DNA of 64,000 bases from Silene latifolia (lineage: Eukaryota > Streptophyta > Magnoliopsida > Caryophyllales > Caryophyllaceae): NCBI RefSeq assembly GCF_048544455.1, contig NC_133537.1, positions 14,879,541 through 14,943,540 on the forward strand. The letters run 5' to 3'. Every line of letters starts with the position of its first letter. Position 1 is the stretch's first letter. The notes beneath the pieces are model-generated. The model saw only the letters and a program-made list of their open reading frames with translations, did not search any database and was not told where the DNA came from. A program made the translations under genes and the position numbers. Positions 23,595-45,576 of this stretch are shown here, in pieces.

Positions 23595-26500
23595 CTAGTT
23601 TTCTTGCCCGTGCGTTGCACGGATACTAAAATAATGTGTGATAAATTTAACAATAAAATGAAATATAGACGTATAATACATCGTTCATGTCTAAGATTTT
23701 ATGTATGCCGCATGACCAACAAATAATTCTCGTTAACATAATATTGACAAAAGAATAAAAGAGTGTTTGATTAATAAAATACTTTTTTTTTAGGAAAATA
23801 AACCCAATATGAAGTTTATATACTCGTATATGATACTTGGACTCATAGTTTTTAGAATTTGTTCAATAATACCCGTTTGTTTTTCAATTGGTCAAGGAAA
23901 ACAATATCTACTCTGCATAATCAACTCAATGATGCAACAAATCTCCTTCTTTCGAATAACAACCATAATTTAATCATTGCTGGATGAAATTGTAATTATG
24001 TAAAAACATTTAGAGGTAGTTAGAATGTTATATCTCCCGGTCAAACTTTTGAAGTACGTTTGAATGTGAACCAAATTCCGACGCAATACTACATGGCTAG
24101 GGCTGCTTATACCCCCCCTCCCCCGTCTTGGCCCTCATCTTCTCATTTGAAACAAAATCTTTCACGCACGCAGACCCCTATTTTTCTTCCCTATTCACAC
24201 ACACATGATCTAAAACAATCTTATCACTTGAAAGATCGATCCTTATCTCCGAAACTTATGTCAAATTTATCCAACCAAGTGAAAAACTAAACCTCTACTT
24301 CTAGAAAAATCCACCATATAATGTAAACTAACCCTTGCTCTCGACAATGTTGTTTTTTTTAGGAAAATAAAACCAATATGAAAATTATATATATGATACT
24401 TGGGACTGAGAGTTTTTAAATTTTGTTCATTAATACCTATTTGTTTTTCAATTGGTCAAGTAAAATAATAGTATCTACTTTGCATAATCAACTCAATGAT
24501 GCAACAAATCTCCTTCTTTAGAATAACAACCATAATTTAATCATTGTTGGGTCAAATGGTAGTTACGTAAAAACATTTACGGGTAGTTAAATGTTATATC
24601 TCCCGGTCAAACTATAGACGTACCTTTGAATGTGAACCAAATTCCAACGCAATACTACATGGCTGAGGCTGCTTATGACACCCCCCCTATAACAATAGTC
24701 TTGCCCCCCCCCCCCCCCACACATCTTCTCATTTGAAACAAAATCCTTCATGCAGATCACCCCTATTTTTCTTCCGTATTCACACACATGATCTAAAATA
24801 ATCTCATCCCTTGAAAGATCGATCATTGTCTTCGAAACTTCTCTCAATTTTATCCAACCAAGTGAAAAACTAAACCCCCACTTCTAGGAAAATCCACAAT
24901 CCAAGGAAACTAACCCTTGCTCTCGACAATGTTATTAGAATTAAGATTTTACTTTAATTTGGATTAATGGGGTAAAGATTAAGTTTATCAGTATGATCTT
25001 TTAAGGTTTCTTCTTATTATTCATGTTACCTATATGTTTTAACTCAAGCGATATTTTGCTGATAAATAACCTTATTTATTATCACTATCCTCGTTAAACT
25101 CATCACCTTCTACAAATGCACCCTCCCTCCACCCCCACTAATTTAACAGCGAAATAAAACATCGGCCACTGTGATTAGTTCTTGCTACTTGAAACAACCT
25201 CCAATCCACTACCATTATCACTACCTTTCTGCCACGTTTTACATCTAAGACGTCATAAATCACATTCACCTCCATGAAACACTAATCTTTACTCCAGATG
25301 ATATGGATCCTCGTCTCCCTTATCGAAAATCTATTTCTCCTTCAACAAAGAAAAGTTTAAGAAACAATCTTCCCTCTTATATCTCTCCCTTTTCCCATCC
25401 TAGTCTTTTTCTCGTCCCTTCCCCTACCTCCATTCCAGATACTCAAAAAAAGTGCTTGGATACTATGTTTGTAAACTGAATAAGTTTGAATAGTATATAT
25501 ATACACGAACTTTTCTATTTATTTCATTTTGCATAAATAAATCTTACTACTTCCATCTCATTTTTATTGTCCTTTTTTCTTCAAATTTTATTATCTTATA
25601 ATTATTATCCCCTTTCTAGATCTAGTAACAAAAAACTTTAGTCAACCAACTCGTCGCAATCAACCTCATTCCCACTCGAAACAACCTTTAGCCCACTACT
25701 TAATCCCTTCGGTTCACACATAAAACGGTCTAAAATGCAAAGCTTTCATCTCTCTCTTGAAAAGTCCATCTAACTAACAGAAAACTAACCGCTACTTTCT
25801 GAATTTCATCATTTTTACATCCCGTAAAGATTAAGTTGAACATGACAAAAAAAAATGCAGAAACTTAGGTTCTGCTTGATAACGACAGATTGAACATTTT
25901 TTTTAGCATTTGAGAGTTTTTACACTATTTAAATAACAAATGTGCTATTTTGAGTGTTGATCATCGACATATTGAAATAGTAGATTGTGGTGTAATTTCC
26001 TGTTTTACATTATGACCTTTAATTAGTATATTGTAAGAAAATAAAAATTGAGTTTTTTTTTTTATCTCCGAGGTAATTAAAGATCAAAATTTATCTTTAT
26101 CATATTTATAATTAATATTCTTCACTTAAAATATATAAATTTAAGCAAGTTCAAATAAGTTAGCTAAAAGTTATAAATCACAAATTGTACGAAGCAGTAT
26201 AATCATTTTTTATTAATATAAAATAAATGTCATTAACTTCATGAGAATATTAATGCGAAAGAGAACTATAGAAGAGTTAGCAAGTATGTGACCCCCTTTT
26301 AGGTTTAAATTGTTTCATTTATTTTTATATTTTTGCCTAAAGGTGGTTAAAGCATCGTATTATGCATGACGAATATGTCTCACCCTTCTCCAATTCGTAT
26401 CTCTCCCTAAATTATAGTGATGATGTGCTCAATTTACACAAAAAAAATATATAGCATCAACAATAATTAGTTTGCTCCATATAATTGAATAGTACCGTTT

Positions 26501-27690
26501 TTCATGCATGTAAATTTATCAGAAGAAAAGCTTAAGAGAGACGGTCTTCTTTATGTTAGGGAAACACTACTCTTAAGTCTTACCCTTTTATGTGTTTTTC
26601 ATGACTTTTTTTAATGTTGATTGTTGCTTGAATTGAATCTTAACCTTATACATATTTCTATAATAAATGTATCTAATTTACCTTCAAGCCTCATTCAAAT
26701 CTATTTTATTACTCGTGGTACCATTTTTACTTTAAATTGTAAAACAATCGCACAGTAAAGTTTTTCAAAACATTTACTCATTTGTCATAATATGAAATTT
26801 CGATTCGCAAATTAGCAGCAACTTTCTTTATCTTTTAATACTCCTAGAAAAATAGATATCAACCTTTGTACTTATCAATAATTTGTGAATATCTTATTTA
26901 AATTTTGATTAATATACTTTTATATAATGACAAATGAATGTAAATAATATATAATAAATTATCAATAGAAGTCGAAGTGTATTGTGAGGGAAATAACTTT
27001 AAAATTAGTAGGAGAAATACATATGACATTTGAAAAAATAAACTTCGTATTATGTATAATTAAATATGACATTAGCAATAACAAAAGACGTAGGACATAT
27101 TTCAGCGTTCATTTTACTCTTTACATGAGTAAATTTCATGTAGTACATGCATGCACATTTGTCACAACCCAGTTCGCCCTAGGGCCTTTTAGCCTCATAA
27201 TGCCTAATTTTTTTAATCGAAAGTTGTTATAAAATTGGATATTATAAATATATCAAATGTTTTTTTCCTTCTAATTTAATAAAAATTGAAAAAATACTAA
27301 TGAATAATTTTTTTAATATTAATAAATTGTAGATAATTAATTTATTTCCTATTTCTAATAGGAAATTTTTAAAATAATTAATTAATTCTCATTTCTAATA
27401 GGAAAATTATATTCCTAATTATAATAGAAAAATTGTAAGTAATTAATTATCTCCTATTTCTAATGCTAATAGTATGATTAGAAAAAAAAAAGTCTCCTTT
27501 AGTTATATATATTGATTCACAAACGTACATTCAACTTCAATTTTATCTCGTTATATAAGTTAAAATATATTCATGTGGGATCTTATTTGATTCGTCTTTA
27601 AGAGTACATTAAAAATATCTAACTTTTATAATTTTTGCAAATATGTAGCTAAAGATATTTACCGCGTAAAAGTCGCGTTGGCAAACGTGA
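23595..27690 (-). mobile_element. Non-autonomous Helitron, minus strand
   Basis: On the minus strand the element begins TC (27690-27689) and ends CTAG (23598-23595), inserted between A (23594) and T (27691), as Helitrons do. Nine bases before the CTAG is a stem-loop CCGTGC-AAC-GCACGG (23608-23622), the expected 3' hairpin. No Rep/helicase coding is visible and the whole is AT-rich. The left part contains a tandem duplication (23780-24931); the part from 24932 to 27690 shows no gene or recognisable repeat. Confidence 0.68.
23780..24931. repeat. Two-copy tandem duplication of about 570 bp inside the Helitron
   Basis: Both units run from TTTTTTTAGGAAAATAAA.CC through TGCAACAAATCTCCTTCTTT and TACATGGCT to CTTGCTCTCGACAATGTT. 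Unit 1 is about 23780-24351 and unit 2 about 24352-24931. They differ by substitutions and by a C-homopolymer expansion near 24707-24719. Confidence 0.85.
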
Positions 27691-27729
27691 TAAAGCAAAC
27701 ATGTAAAGTGGAGTTGAATGGAGGGAGTA

Positions 27730-28645
27730 TTGATTAGTGAGGTTTATTGTTTGTTTGTCAACTCTAGTTAATGACACACACTACGGAAGTGACACCGTCT
27801 TTTCTTAAATTACTAGTTTGAAATACTTCGTATGAGTTGATGACCTTGATTATTTTAAAACTAAGTTATAGAACATTATCGAATAGGTGGTTCGAAATTC
27901 AAATCCGAGTGTCACATAATTCTTAAAAAATAAAATATCCTAATCCCTTATAGTCTTTTGATACGTACTTGATTCTAAACATTGAGTAGCCTCTAAAGCT
28001 TTGTTATCTCGAATTCTATCAAAATTTATTAAGTACTAATCATCATAAGTGTAAGGAAATCGAGGCCCTTTGATAGCCCTTATGATTAATATAAAGACAG
28101 GTGTGAAACTAATGAATAGTTTACATTTGCTGTATTTTGTAATAGGGAATAAAATAAATGTAAACTATTGACTGGGATGGAGGGAGTATATATTTTGTTT
28201 GTACCACATACCTACCGTTCAAATATGGACAATTTTCTTAAACATCTGATGCTTTTAAATTAGTCATTTCAAAAAAATTTGTTCAATTAATAAGACCGTC
28301 TTACATAATAATAACTAATCTTCTAATTACTGATAAACAGAGTTCATTTTTATGTTCTTTCTTACACAACGCACATGTAATGTATACTCCTATGATCATC
28401 TTATTGCTATCATTCCACCGTAAATGCGTAAAAGATAAACACATCTATGTTTTTGGCCACTATAAGCAAACATACAATTTAGTGACAACAAAATTATTGT
28501 AGTTTGTTAAATTTTAATTTTAACCATTAATAATAGAAACTCTTAAGAGCTCTCTTTCACAATAGTTAAGTGACTCAAGATTTTGGGTTGATTCCCAAGT
28601 TTTAAGGATGACTTCTATTTATAATCATAAGATCACCTTACCTTA
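27730..28645. other. AT-rich intergenic DNA with a one-ended MITE remnant
   Basis: No gene is seen. At 28117-28188 an inverted pair (AATAGTTTACATTT...AAATGTAAACTATT) is followed by GGATGGAGGGAGTA, a Stowaway-like terminus. The opposite end is not recognisable. Confidence 0.4.
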
Positions 28646-28963
28646 TACTCCCTCATATTCTATATTTTCTTCCCTATTTCCTAAAACGGATTATTCAGGT
28701 TTTCTTTCCCTTTCTTATTCTGGAAACGTTTACTCTTATTTTATTCATCCCTCTCTCCTATCACCCAAACCCCACCCAACTCTTTTACCCATATTTTATT
28801 ACTTTCCTTAATGTTTTAGCCCCACAATTCTTTATTTAACTCATAATTATTCATCCCTCTCTCCAACCACCAAACCCCACCAAATTTTTACTCTTATTTT
28901 ATTCCTCTCCTTAATTCCCGTGCCCACAAACAATGGGAAGAAAATATGGAATTGGAGGGAGTA
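28646..28963. mobile_element. Stowaway-type MITE
   Basis: Inverted ends TACTCCCTCATATTCTATAT and, read from the other side, TACTCCCTCCAATTCCATAT, with TA at both borders; about 318 bp. An internal C/T-rich phrase (TTTATTCATCCCTCTCTCC) occurs twice. A short open frame within is incidental. Confidence 0.85.
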
Positions 28964-29149
28964 CTAATCTTTCAATGTGGGACAATTCTACTATTTATAT
29001 GTAGTATATTCACAACACCTCCATTATTTTTCAATGTGGGACAAATAACATACTAAGAAATACACCATCTTTTTCACACCTAGCTCGACATCCAACCCGA
29101 ATTCCAAAATACGGACAATTGTTACTCATTATTGTTCTTCCCTTTAGTA

Positions 29150-29745
29150 TGAGTAGCTAAATCTTTTATCTAGGGTGAAAGGGGATTTAGGTTGTTAAAA
29201 GAGGGGTTACTTATGAATTGATTGTTAAATTGCTTTTGATTGTTGTTTAATTATCATCTTAAATCTAGTTGATTAATTACTGATCAGAATTGATTAATTA
29301 GTCTTGCATAAACTAAGATTATCACCGACAGGGTTAAGATTAGTATAGGCCACGATAATTAAATTAGACCGACTTAATAATAACTATTGCATGTTAAGTT
29401 TAGATCTAAAAAGATATATTAGAATCGACCGATCATATGAGTTTCAACAATATAAATTGCTCAATCAATGAATTAAACCTTACCTTTTGATGACTACCTA
29501 GTGAACCCGATCTCTAGACTCTTTAATATTATTGTTATTCATCTTTATCTCACTTGTTATTAGTTGTTAGAAATCAAACATTCAAAACCCCCCAAAATTG
29601 GTTACTTTAAGACAGACTTAAATATTAACAAACTAGAATAATTACCTCGCCACCCTGTGGATTCGACCCTTCTTACCGCTAGCTATTAGTTAGTAGTAAT
29701 TTAGGTTTACTTTGATTAAGGTGATACGACTTTAACCTTGTCAGT
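29150..29745 (+). repeat. Athila/Tat-like LTR remnant (probably solo)
   Basis: The 3' part (about 29650-29745: CACCCTGTGGATTCGACCCT, then CTTACCGCTAGC, TTAGTAGTAATTTAGGTTTA and GATACGACTTTAACCTTGTCA) is homologous to the minus-strand end of the nested-element LTRs at 3266 and 8030. No primer site follows 29745, so it looks like a solo or truncated LTR. The 5' boundary is approximate. Confidence 0.5.
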
Positions 29746-30722
29746 TGACCACCATGGGTGGCGGATTAGGCGTCTAAAAGAGGGATGTCGTGAACCTTTA
29801 AGACGGAGTTTGTACCTTGTGTGATTGTCGTCTTGACCTAGGACTTGAGTGATTGGTTAGGTCAGCAGTGGGAGGTCCTATTGGTGGTGTTGGGGTGGTG
29901 AGTATTGGTGTTTGGTACAGTGGTTGTCAAGTGGGTGGTCGTTTGGGTGTTTATGTAGTATCTAGGTTGTGTGTCGTGTATGAGTGGTCGTGGGTTATCG
30001 TGTAGGGTCGTGGATGGTGATGGGACCACCGTGGGTCAAGGGAGACCACGGTGGTGGTCACTGGTGGTGATAGGTGGTGAGTGTGTGTTTGTGTTTAGTT
30101 TGTGTCGAGTTTGGAGAGGTTGTTTAGGGCATGTTTAAACGGGTTGTAGGGGATGGCTAGGCTGGTGGTTGGTGGTCGTCGATGTGTGTCATGGTGCGGG
30201 CTAGGAGGTGGTAGGCTTGGGTGGTGGCTGCTGGTGGCACGTGGAGTTTGGAATATGGTTGTGTCGTAGGTTGTTGTTGTTGCTATTCACGGTTGTAGTT
30301 GTTGGGTAGGATGATAGAGGTGTCGTGGGTGGTTGGCGGTGGTGTTAGGACACGGTGGGGGATAGTGGTGGTCTGTAGTGTGGTGGTGGTTGTCGTAGAT
30401 AGTAGTTTGAACGTGGAGTTTGTATATGTCGGGTTTTCGGTAATGATGATGTCGTGCTTGTGGTTGCTAGGGCGTGAGTTTGTGGCGGTTGGAGGCGGTT
30501 GTAGCTGGTGTTTAGGGCATGGTTGGGTGGCTGGAAGTGGAGGCTCACGGTGGGGCAGGTGGCAGAGGTGGTTTGTCGGGTTTGGGTGTAATAAGACGAG
30601 TTATTTGGGGTGTATGTCGTGGGTGCTATTGATGGGTTACACGGGCTAAAGAGGGGAGTTGTTCAGGGGTTTATGGGTATTGTTGGGTGTTGTGACGGGT
30701 TTTTATTTGGGTTACTCAGGTT
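29746..30722. repeat. G/T-rich low-complexity block
   Basis: Nearly 1 kb in which the plus strand is dominated by GGTGGT/GTGGTTG-like words. Open frames are accidental and of biased composition. It resembles the GGTGG/CCACC blocks of the foldback elements at 36-43 kb and may be internal sequence of a decayed transposon, but I cannot assign it. Confidence 0.45.
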
Positions 30723-31797
30723 TGTAATAATCGGGTTTTGATAATGTAATCCTTTAATAATAATAATAAATAAAAAATTTGAATAATGAATATAATTTAT
30801 AAATAATAATGGAAGGTAATAATTAATAATTGATGGAAAATTATAATATTTATGTTAGGTGACGATTTTTGAAGAAATTATAATCAGGTTCGGATTGCTT
30901 TAATTATTTGGATCGCTTGCGCTGCTTATTGGAATTGCTTGCGAGGTAGGGATAAATCCTACTCAACTCTTGTTCGTTAATATTTGATATAATGATTGAT
31001 TTATATTAAAGTGGATCATATGTGAATTGTTCATACGTTGATATTATTATAATTGTTAAAAGGGAGAATTATAGTGCAATGTGTTGGTTGATATTATCGT
31101 ATTTGTTGGAAGGGGGAGTTATATTGCATTGTGTTGGTTGATATTAATAATTGTGATGAGGTGAATTAATTGTTATCGTTGATTGTGAATGGGAGTTTGT
31201 ACTCTTGGGAGATGGTAATATGTACATTGTGAGAGGGGGGAGGGGGGGGGTACTATTACATAATGGTGGTACGTTGTTAAGGGAGGGAACCAAAGTAATG
31301 TGAGCACGTTGTTAAGGGAGGTGTGCTAAGTTATGAGAAGGAGCACGTTATTAAGGGAGTAGTGCAATGTGAATTGAATTGGATTGCCTATCGTATATTC
31401 TTGTTGTTAGTGTTTATTCCTACTGAACCCCATGGTCGACTGTGTATTCGTGAACACCTGTGATAAACTATAATGGGGAGCAGATTTGACAGGTACTAAA
31501 GATTAGCTGACTTGAAAGCTTATGGGAATGCTGCGAGGATTTGGCCAGTCTACCTAGAAGTCTAAACCACATAGATTGTTTAATCACTTATTTATTCTCC
31601 GCTGCGAGTTGTACTCTAATTTATATTAAGTTTTATTTTGGTTAAGTTGTAATAAACATGTAATAGTTAAATTTTTATTTAAAGTACTTTGGTTTGTTGT
31701 ACTTTGTTATTCACTACCTCGGGAAACCGAGATGGTAACAGTCCTATTTATTTGTGAACGTCTTGCTAAAGGCTCATAAATAAATGGGGGTGTTACA
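30723..31797 (+). repeat. Solo LTR, Gypsy (Tekay-like) type
   Basis: Begins TGTAATAATCGGG and ends ATGGGGGTGTTACA. The final segment (ACCTCGGGAAACCGAGATGG, then AACAGTCC and ATAAATGGGGGTGTTACA) matches the style of plant chromovirus LTR 3' ends as I recall them. No TGGTATCAGAG primer site follows at 31798, so it is a solo LTR or fragment. The flanking 5-mers (AGGTT, ATTCT) do not match, so the borders or the solo-LTR reading are uncertain. Confidence 0.5.
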
Positions 31798-31839
31798 ATT
31801 CTTACTCGACTACACTTTTAAATTCCAAATTCTATCAGG

Positions 31840-32829
31840 AATCGTGAATTACCAACTTCATCTGTGTCCAGAATATCTGAGCTATCAAACGACTCTTGTG
31901 ACTTAATAAGGTAAGAACTCATCCGGACTATTACATAAAAAGTGAAATCTGGCAAGGTATAGAACAACAACCTACATGTTAAAGTTTATAGAATAATGAC
32001 TATTAACAATCATGTCTATGAAATTCTTAAATTTCCAGGCTGGTTATTGGGACATTTGGCTACCATAACGAACGTTGACCTTGAGCGACATTGGTAATGT
32101 CATGCAAAAATTGTTATAAGGGAGCTACGAAGGGCGAAGATGGTAAGCTGGAGTGTAAAGAAAAATGCTTGAGGGAGAAAAGCAAACAAAAATTATACTC
32201 AGGTATATTTAACATTAACATTGGTGGATCATAGCTAACCTCACAATATAATTGATTTTTTGCCTTACGTTGATATTTTGATTATAATTGCATATTCAAA
32301 ACCAAGTTTATCGTGAGAGACCCAAGCGGTGGTTCTGCTAAAGTGACAAGGTTGAGACTCATATCTCCAAGGAGATTAAGAAGACTGCAAGCAAAATACT
32401 TGATCGCTAAGACCAGGTAAAATTTACTCTCACTATTTCGCATTATAGAACTCGGGCTCTTCATTGGCCACTTGACTATTAATTTCGTTTGACTATTTAA
32501 AACCTTTAGAGTGAAGATGCACCTGAAAAACTCGGGGTCTTCATTGGTCGGGAGTTTGTCTTCAAATTGGAGGTGTCCCGTAAATGGAACGTCGACGACA
32601 ATCACACTTCCTACATGGTAGTGAACATGACCGATGACAAGAATATAATTGCCCGATGGAAGGATGCCCGTGCCATAATTGCTCGAAAAATAAATAAATT
32701 TAGGCTTTTGTTTCGCCTTAATCGGAGTCCGGATGAATATTTACAAAACTTTTTAAAAAATCAACTCAATTTTATACGGGAATATAGTGGAGTAGAAAAA
32801 ATGAGGGAGAGTGAGTTTTGGTCTAAAAG
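31840..32829 (+). pseudogene. RPA1-like (replication protein A large subunit) gene relic
   Basis: Several exon-like pieces match the C-terminal OB-fold region of RPA1-type proteins. At 32036-32206 there is a CKNCYK...LECKEKC zinc-ribbon-like segment that ends at a GT donor. At 32300-32420 a frame-broken segment reads FIVRDPSGGSA then HISKEIKKTASKIL. At 32515-32840 GVFIGREFVFKLEVSRKWNV is followed by SYMVVNMTDD. Frameshifts and a TAA after the expected Trp break the protein. RPA1 paralogues are numerous in plants and are also carried by plant Helitrons. No Helitron ends were found here. Confidence 0.5.
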
Positions 32830-32838
32830 TTTTAAAAA

Positions 32839-33982
32839 GTGAAAATTGTTATTAACCACCTAGTATTTACTGTATTTTACAAGTTACCACCATGTATTTT
32901 GTTTATTACAAATTACCACCTACAATACACACTAAATATCCCATCTACCACCGTATTTCGGTCCCGAACATGATTTTTCATAAATCCCGACTCATTAAGT
33001 TAATAAACTATAAAAAGACCAGAATACCCTTACTAAAGCTCCATCAAAAATTAAAAGATAAAAACACCACCATTCATCAGTCACACCAACACCCCTATAC
33101 ATCATCATCATCAATTGGCAGTAAAAAAAAAATCATCAAATTCCAAAATCAACACTCCAACTATTCTTCATATCATTGTCATCATCAACGGACCATTTTC
33201 TAACCACCGCCTCACTACCATCCTCCGTATTGTCAACCCAAACCCACCATTTCATCGCATCCCTAGATCTGCCACTGTCGCCACTAGTCGACCTTTAAGT
33301 TGTCATCAACTCATCACTATTACACCACCCACAAAATTTATAAATCGTCTCCATCACCCACGGCATCCATCAATCCCCACTATCTTCATTATTCACCACA
33401 CCACCCCACAACTCAAACAACCCAACCCCATCAATCGTCTCCATCACCCACGAAAATCTTAGATCTATGGTTTTTGTGGGTAGGATAGGGTATTTCGTGG
33501 GTTCGGGCCTGGGGGTGATGGTGGCAACAAGTTAGTGGTGATGAATGTGACCGAATTGGAAGGAGAAAAGCGATGGTGGAGTTGTATAATGTGGAATGTT
33601 TATAGCAGTTTAACTTAATATTCATAGAAATTGATCTTTGAGATTATGTAAGATGGATGGTTCTCTTAAAAGATGAGTTATGATTGTTGGATTTTTGACT
33701 CTTCTAAGATGATTAGATTTTTTATTGTATTTCGGGATTTGAGTTTGATTTTGTTTATCTAATTGGTAGCCGAGTGTTTGGAATGTGTGAAATTAAGGGC
33801 ATTTTAGTCACGTTATAGTTTATTCATTTAATGAGTCCAGAAATTAAGTTAATCATAATCGGGAATGGTATACGGTAGGATTCTACAGTGCAAAGTAGGT
33901 GGTTGTTTGTAATAAACGAAATACTAGGTGGTAGTTTGCAAAATACGGTAAATACTAGGTAGTAATAAGTAATAATTTTCAC
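32839..33982. mobile_element. Non-autonomous MULE with 9 bp target duplication
   Basis: Long imperfect terminal inverted repeats of roughly 170 bp share GTGAAAATT.TTA, ACCACCTAGTATTTAC.GTAT and TTTATTAC. The element is flanked on both sides by TTTTAAAAA (32830-32838 and 33983-33991), a perfect 9 bp target duplication, the hallmark of Mutator-like elements. It is 1144 bp, with a C/A-rich interior (CACCACC, 33170-33430) and no convincing coding region. Confidence 0.85.
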
Positions 33983-33991
33983 TTTTAAAAA

Positions 33992-34208
33992 TCAATGATG
34001 AGAGAGAGAAGATGAGTATAAATGAATGATGAGAGAGTAAAGTGAGGCTAGGAAGAGTCTAGATGAGAGAGGAAAATAAGCTACCCATGTTTTAATAGTT
34101 TTCTTTATTTTTTTTACTCTTAATCTCAACCATCAATCTCAACAATCCAATGCCTCATATGGGGATTTAAGGACTCAATGTTTTAAGAGGGACTCAATTG
34201 ATCCCACT
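33992..34208. mobile_element. Right end of another (TA)n-bounded element
   Basis: The last 70 bases (GGACTCAATGTTTTAAGAGG, then GACTCAATTGATCCCACT directly before the TA run) closely parallel the right end of the next element at 36495-36556. It looks like the truncated right end of one more family member; its left end is not recognised. The 1.1 kb MULE to its left may be inserted in it. Confidence 0.5.
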
Positions 34209-36556
<2,348 letters not shown>

Positions 36557-36566
36557 TATATATATA
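36557..36566. repeat. Short (TA)5 separating elements 1 and 2
   Basis: TATATATATA lies exactly between the right end of element 1 and the GAAGGGTTCTAG start of element 2. It is the minimal version of the microsatellite boundaries seen elsewhere. Confidence 0.7.
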
Positions 36567-44052
<7,486 letters not shown>

Positions 44053-44699
44053 ATCAACTAAGGCCATTATATCATATTAAGTCCGTAAGTCCTAATGTGG
44101 GCTGTTGGATCAAGCAAACCAATGGCCAAGATTGCGCAGTAAAACCCCACTCAACTAATATTTTTTATTTACCTCTCTCCTCTTACCACTAACCCATGCA
44201 TGCTATAGTGTTATGTCCATCAGTCCGTCATCATTTCCCTCCTCAATTTCCACATAATTCAAAACAACTTGCGGTTTTTTTTCCCTCTATTTCCTGTCAT
44301 TTCGTCTTCCTTTTCTTTCTTCACATTGCTGATAACTCCATTTTCATCACTACCAATTAATTCCAACTCAACAGACGCCATTTTCATCACTACCAATTAA
44401 TTCCAACTCGCCTGCAAACTCGCCTGTCTCCATTTTTTTATAAGGTATTTTTTCCATTCCTTATTTAGTGATTTGTACTTTGTTTTTTGTTAATTATTGC
44501 CTTTGTTAAACTATCATAAAAAGAGTTCATTTGATTTTTCAATTTTCAATTTTCAATTATGGGTTTGTTGATGTTGATTTGTTTAATTGTTAATTATGGT
44601 TGTGCAGATCAAATACGAGTTCATTTGATAATTAACAATGGTTTTTGCCAAGAAAAATGCCAAGAAAACTTCCAAGAAATCTGAATCAAAGGTAAAAAA

Positions 44700-45576
44700 T
44701 CTCGTCTTGTTGGTATAACTCTTATAGAATGATGTATAACTTCAATTAAATATATGCATAATTTTAATCCCAATTGTTTGTCATCTACAGATGGATGTTG
44801 TAGAAAGTATTGACAAGGGACTTGATATCCAGGTTAAAAGTTTCGATTTTTATTTATACGTTACTAGATGTATAACTCTGGGTACTAGATGTATAACTTT
44901 AGTACTCAATATGTATAACTCTGGTTACTAGATGTATAACTCTGGGTACTAGATGTATAACTTTAGTACTCAATATGTATAACTCTGGTTACTAGATGTA
45001 TAACTCTGGTTACTAGATGTATAACTTTAGTACTCAATATGTATAACTCTGGTTACTAGATGTATAGCTCTTCTGATTCTGTGACCAACTCCTCTAGAGT
45101 TATATGTATAACTCTACTTCTATTTAGTTTATATGCCTAGAGTTATACAATATATGCCTAGAGTTATATATTTTATACCTGGATTTATACAATATATATC
45201 TAGAGTTATACAGTATATGCCTAGAGTTATACATTTTATGGCCAGAGTTATACATTCTATGACTAGAGTTATACATTATATGACTTTAGTTTTCAGAATG
45301 TCTAACTTTTGTTATTATATGTATAACTGTACTGTTATTCTGTATAGCTAACTTTCTTGATTATCTCTTCTTTTGAATGGTGAAAAAGAATTTTGAATTT
45401 TACAGAATTTTGGTTGAAAAGAAGAGATGACAAACCATTCAAAATTCTTTTTTATATAACTCTTATTGAATTATGTATAACTTCAACTAAATATATGCAT
45501 AATCTGAATCCTTATTGTTTGTCACCTACAGATGGATGATGTACCAAGTAATCGACAAGGAGCCGATTCCAAGGTT
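44700..45576 (+). repeat. Duplicated intron-plus-microexon unit
   Basis: 44700-44835 and 45445-45576 are homologous: each has TATAACTTCAA.TAAATATATGCATAAT, ATTGTTTGTCA.CTACAG, then a 42 bp exon starting ATGGATG.TGTA and a GTTAAAAGTTT donor side. The two exons encode MDVVESIDKGLDIQ and MDDVPSNRQGADSK. It is a tandem exon duplication with motif repeats expanded between the copies. Confidence 0.8.

Larger units (their letters stand above)
23547..27729. mobile_element. Small Stowaway-like MITE split by a Helitron
   Basis: The ends are near-perfect inverted repeats of at least 32 bp (TACTCCCTCCATTCAACTCC...) with TA at each end: left arm 23547-23594, right arm 27691-27729. The 4.1 kb between them has the hallmarks of a Helitron, so I read the arms as one very short MITE opened by that insertion. 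Confidence 0.65.

Noticed and set aside
30299-30649. Val/Gly/Trp-rich 116-codon frame
   Set aside because: Low-complexity G/T-rich DNA; composition explains the open frame.
33115-33488. His/Pro-rich frames inside the 1.1 kb MULE
   Set aside because: CACC-rich low-complexity interior, open in several frames; not treated as a gene.
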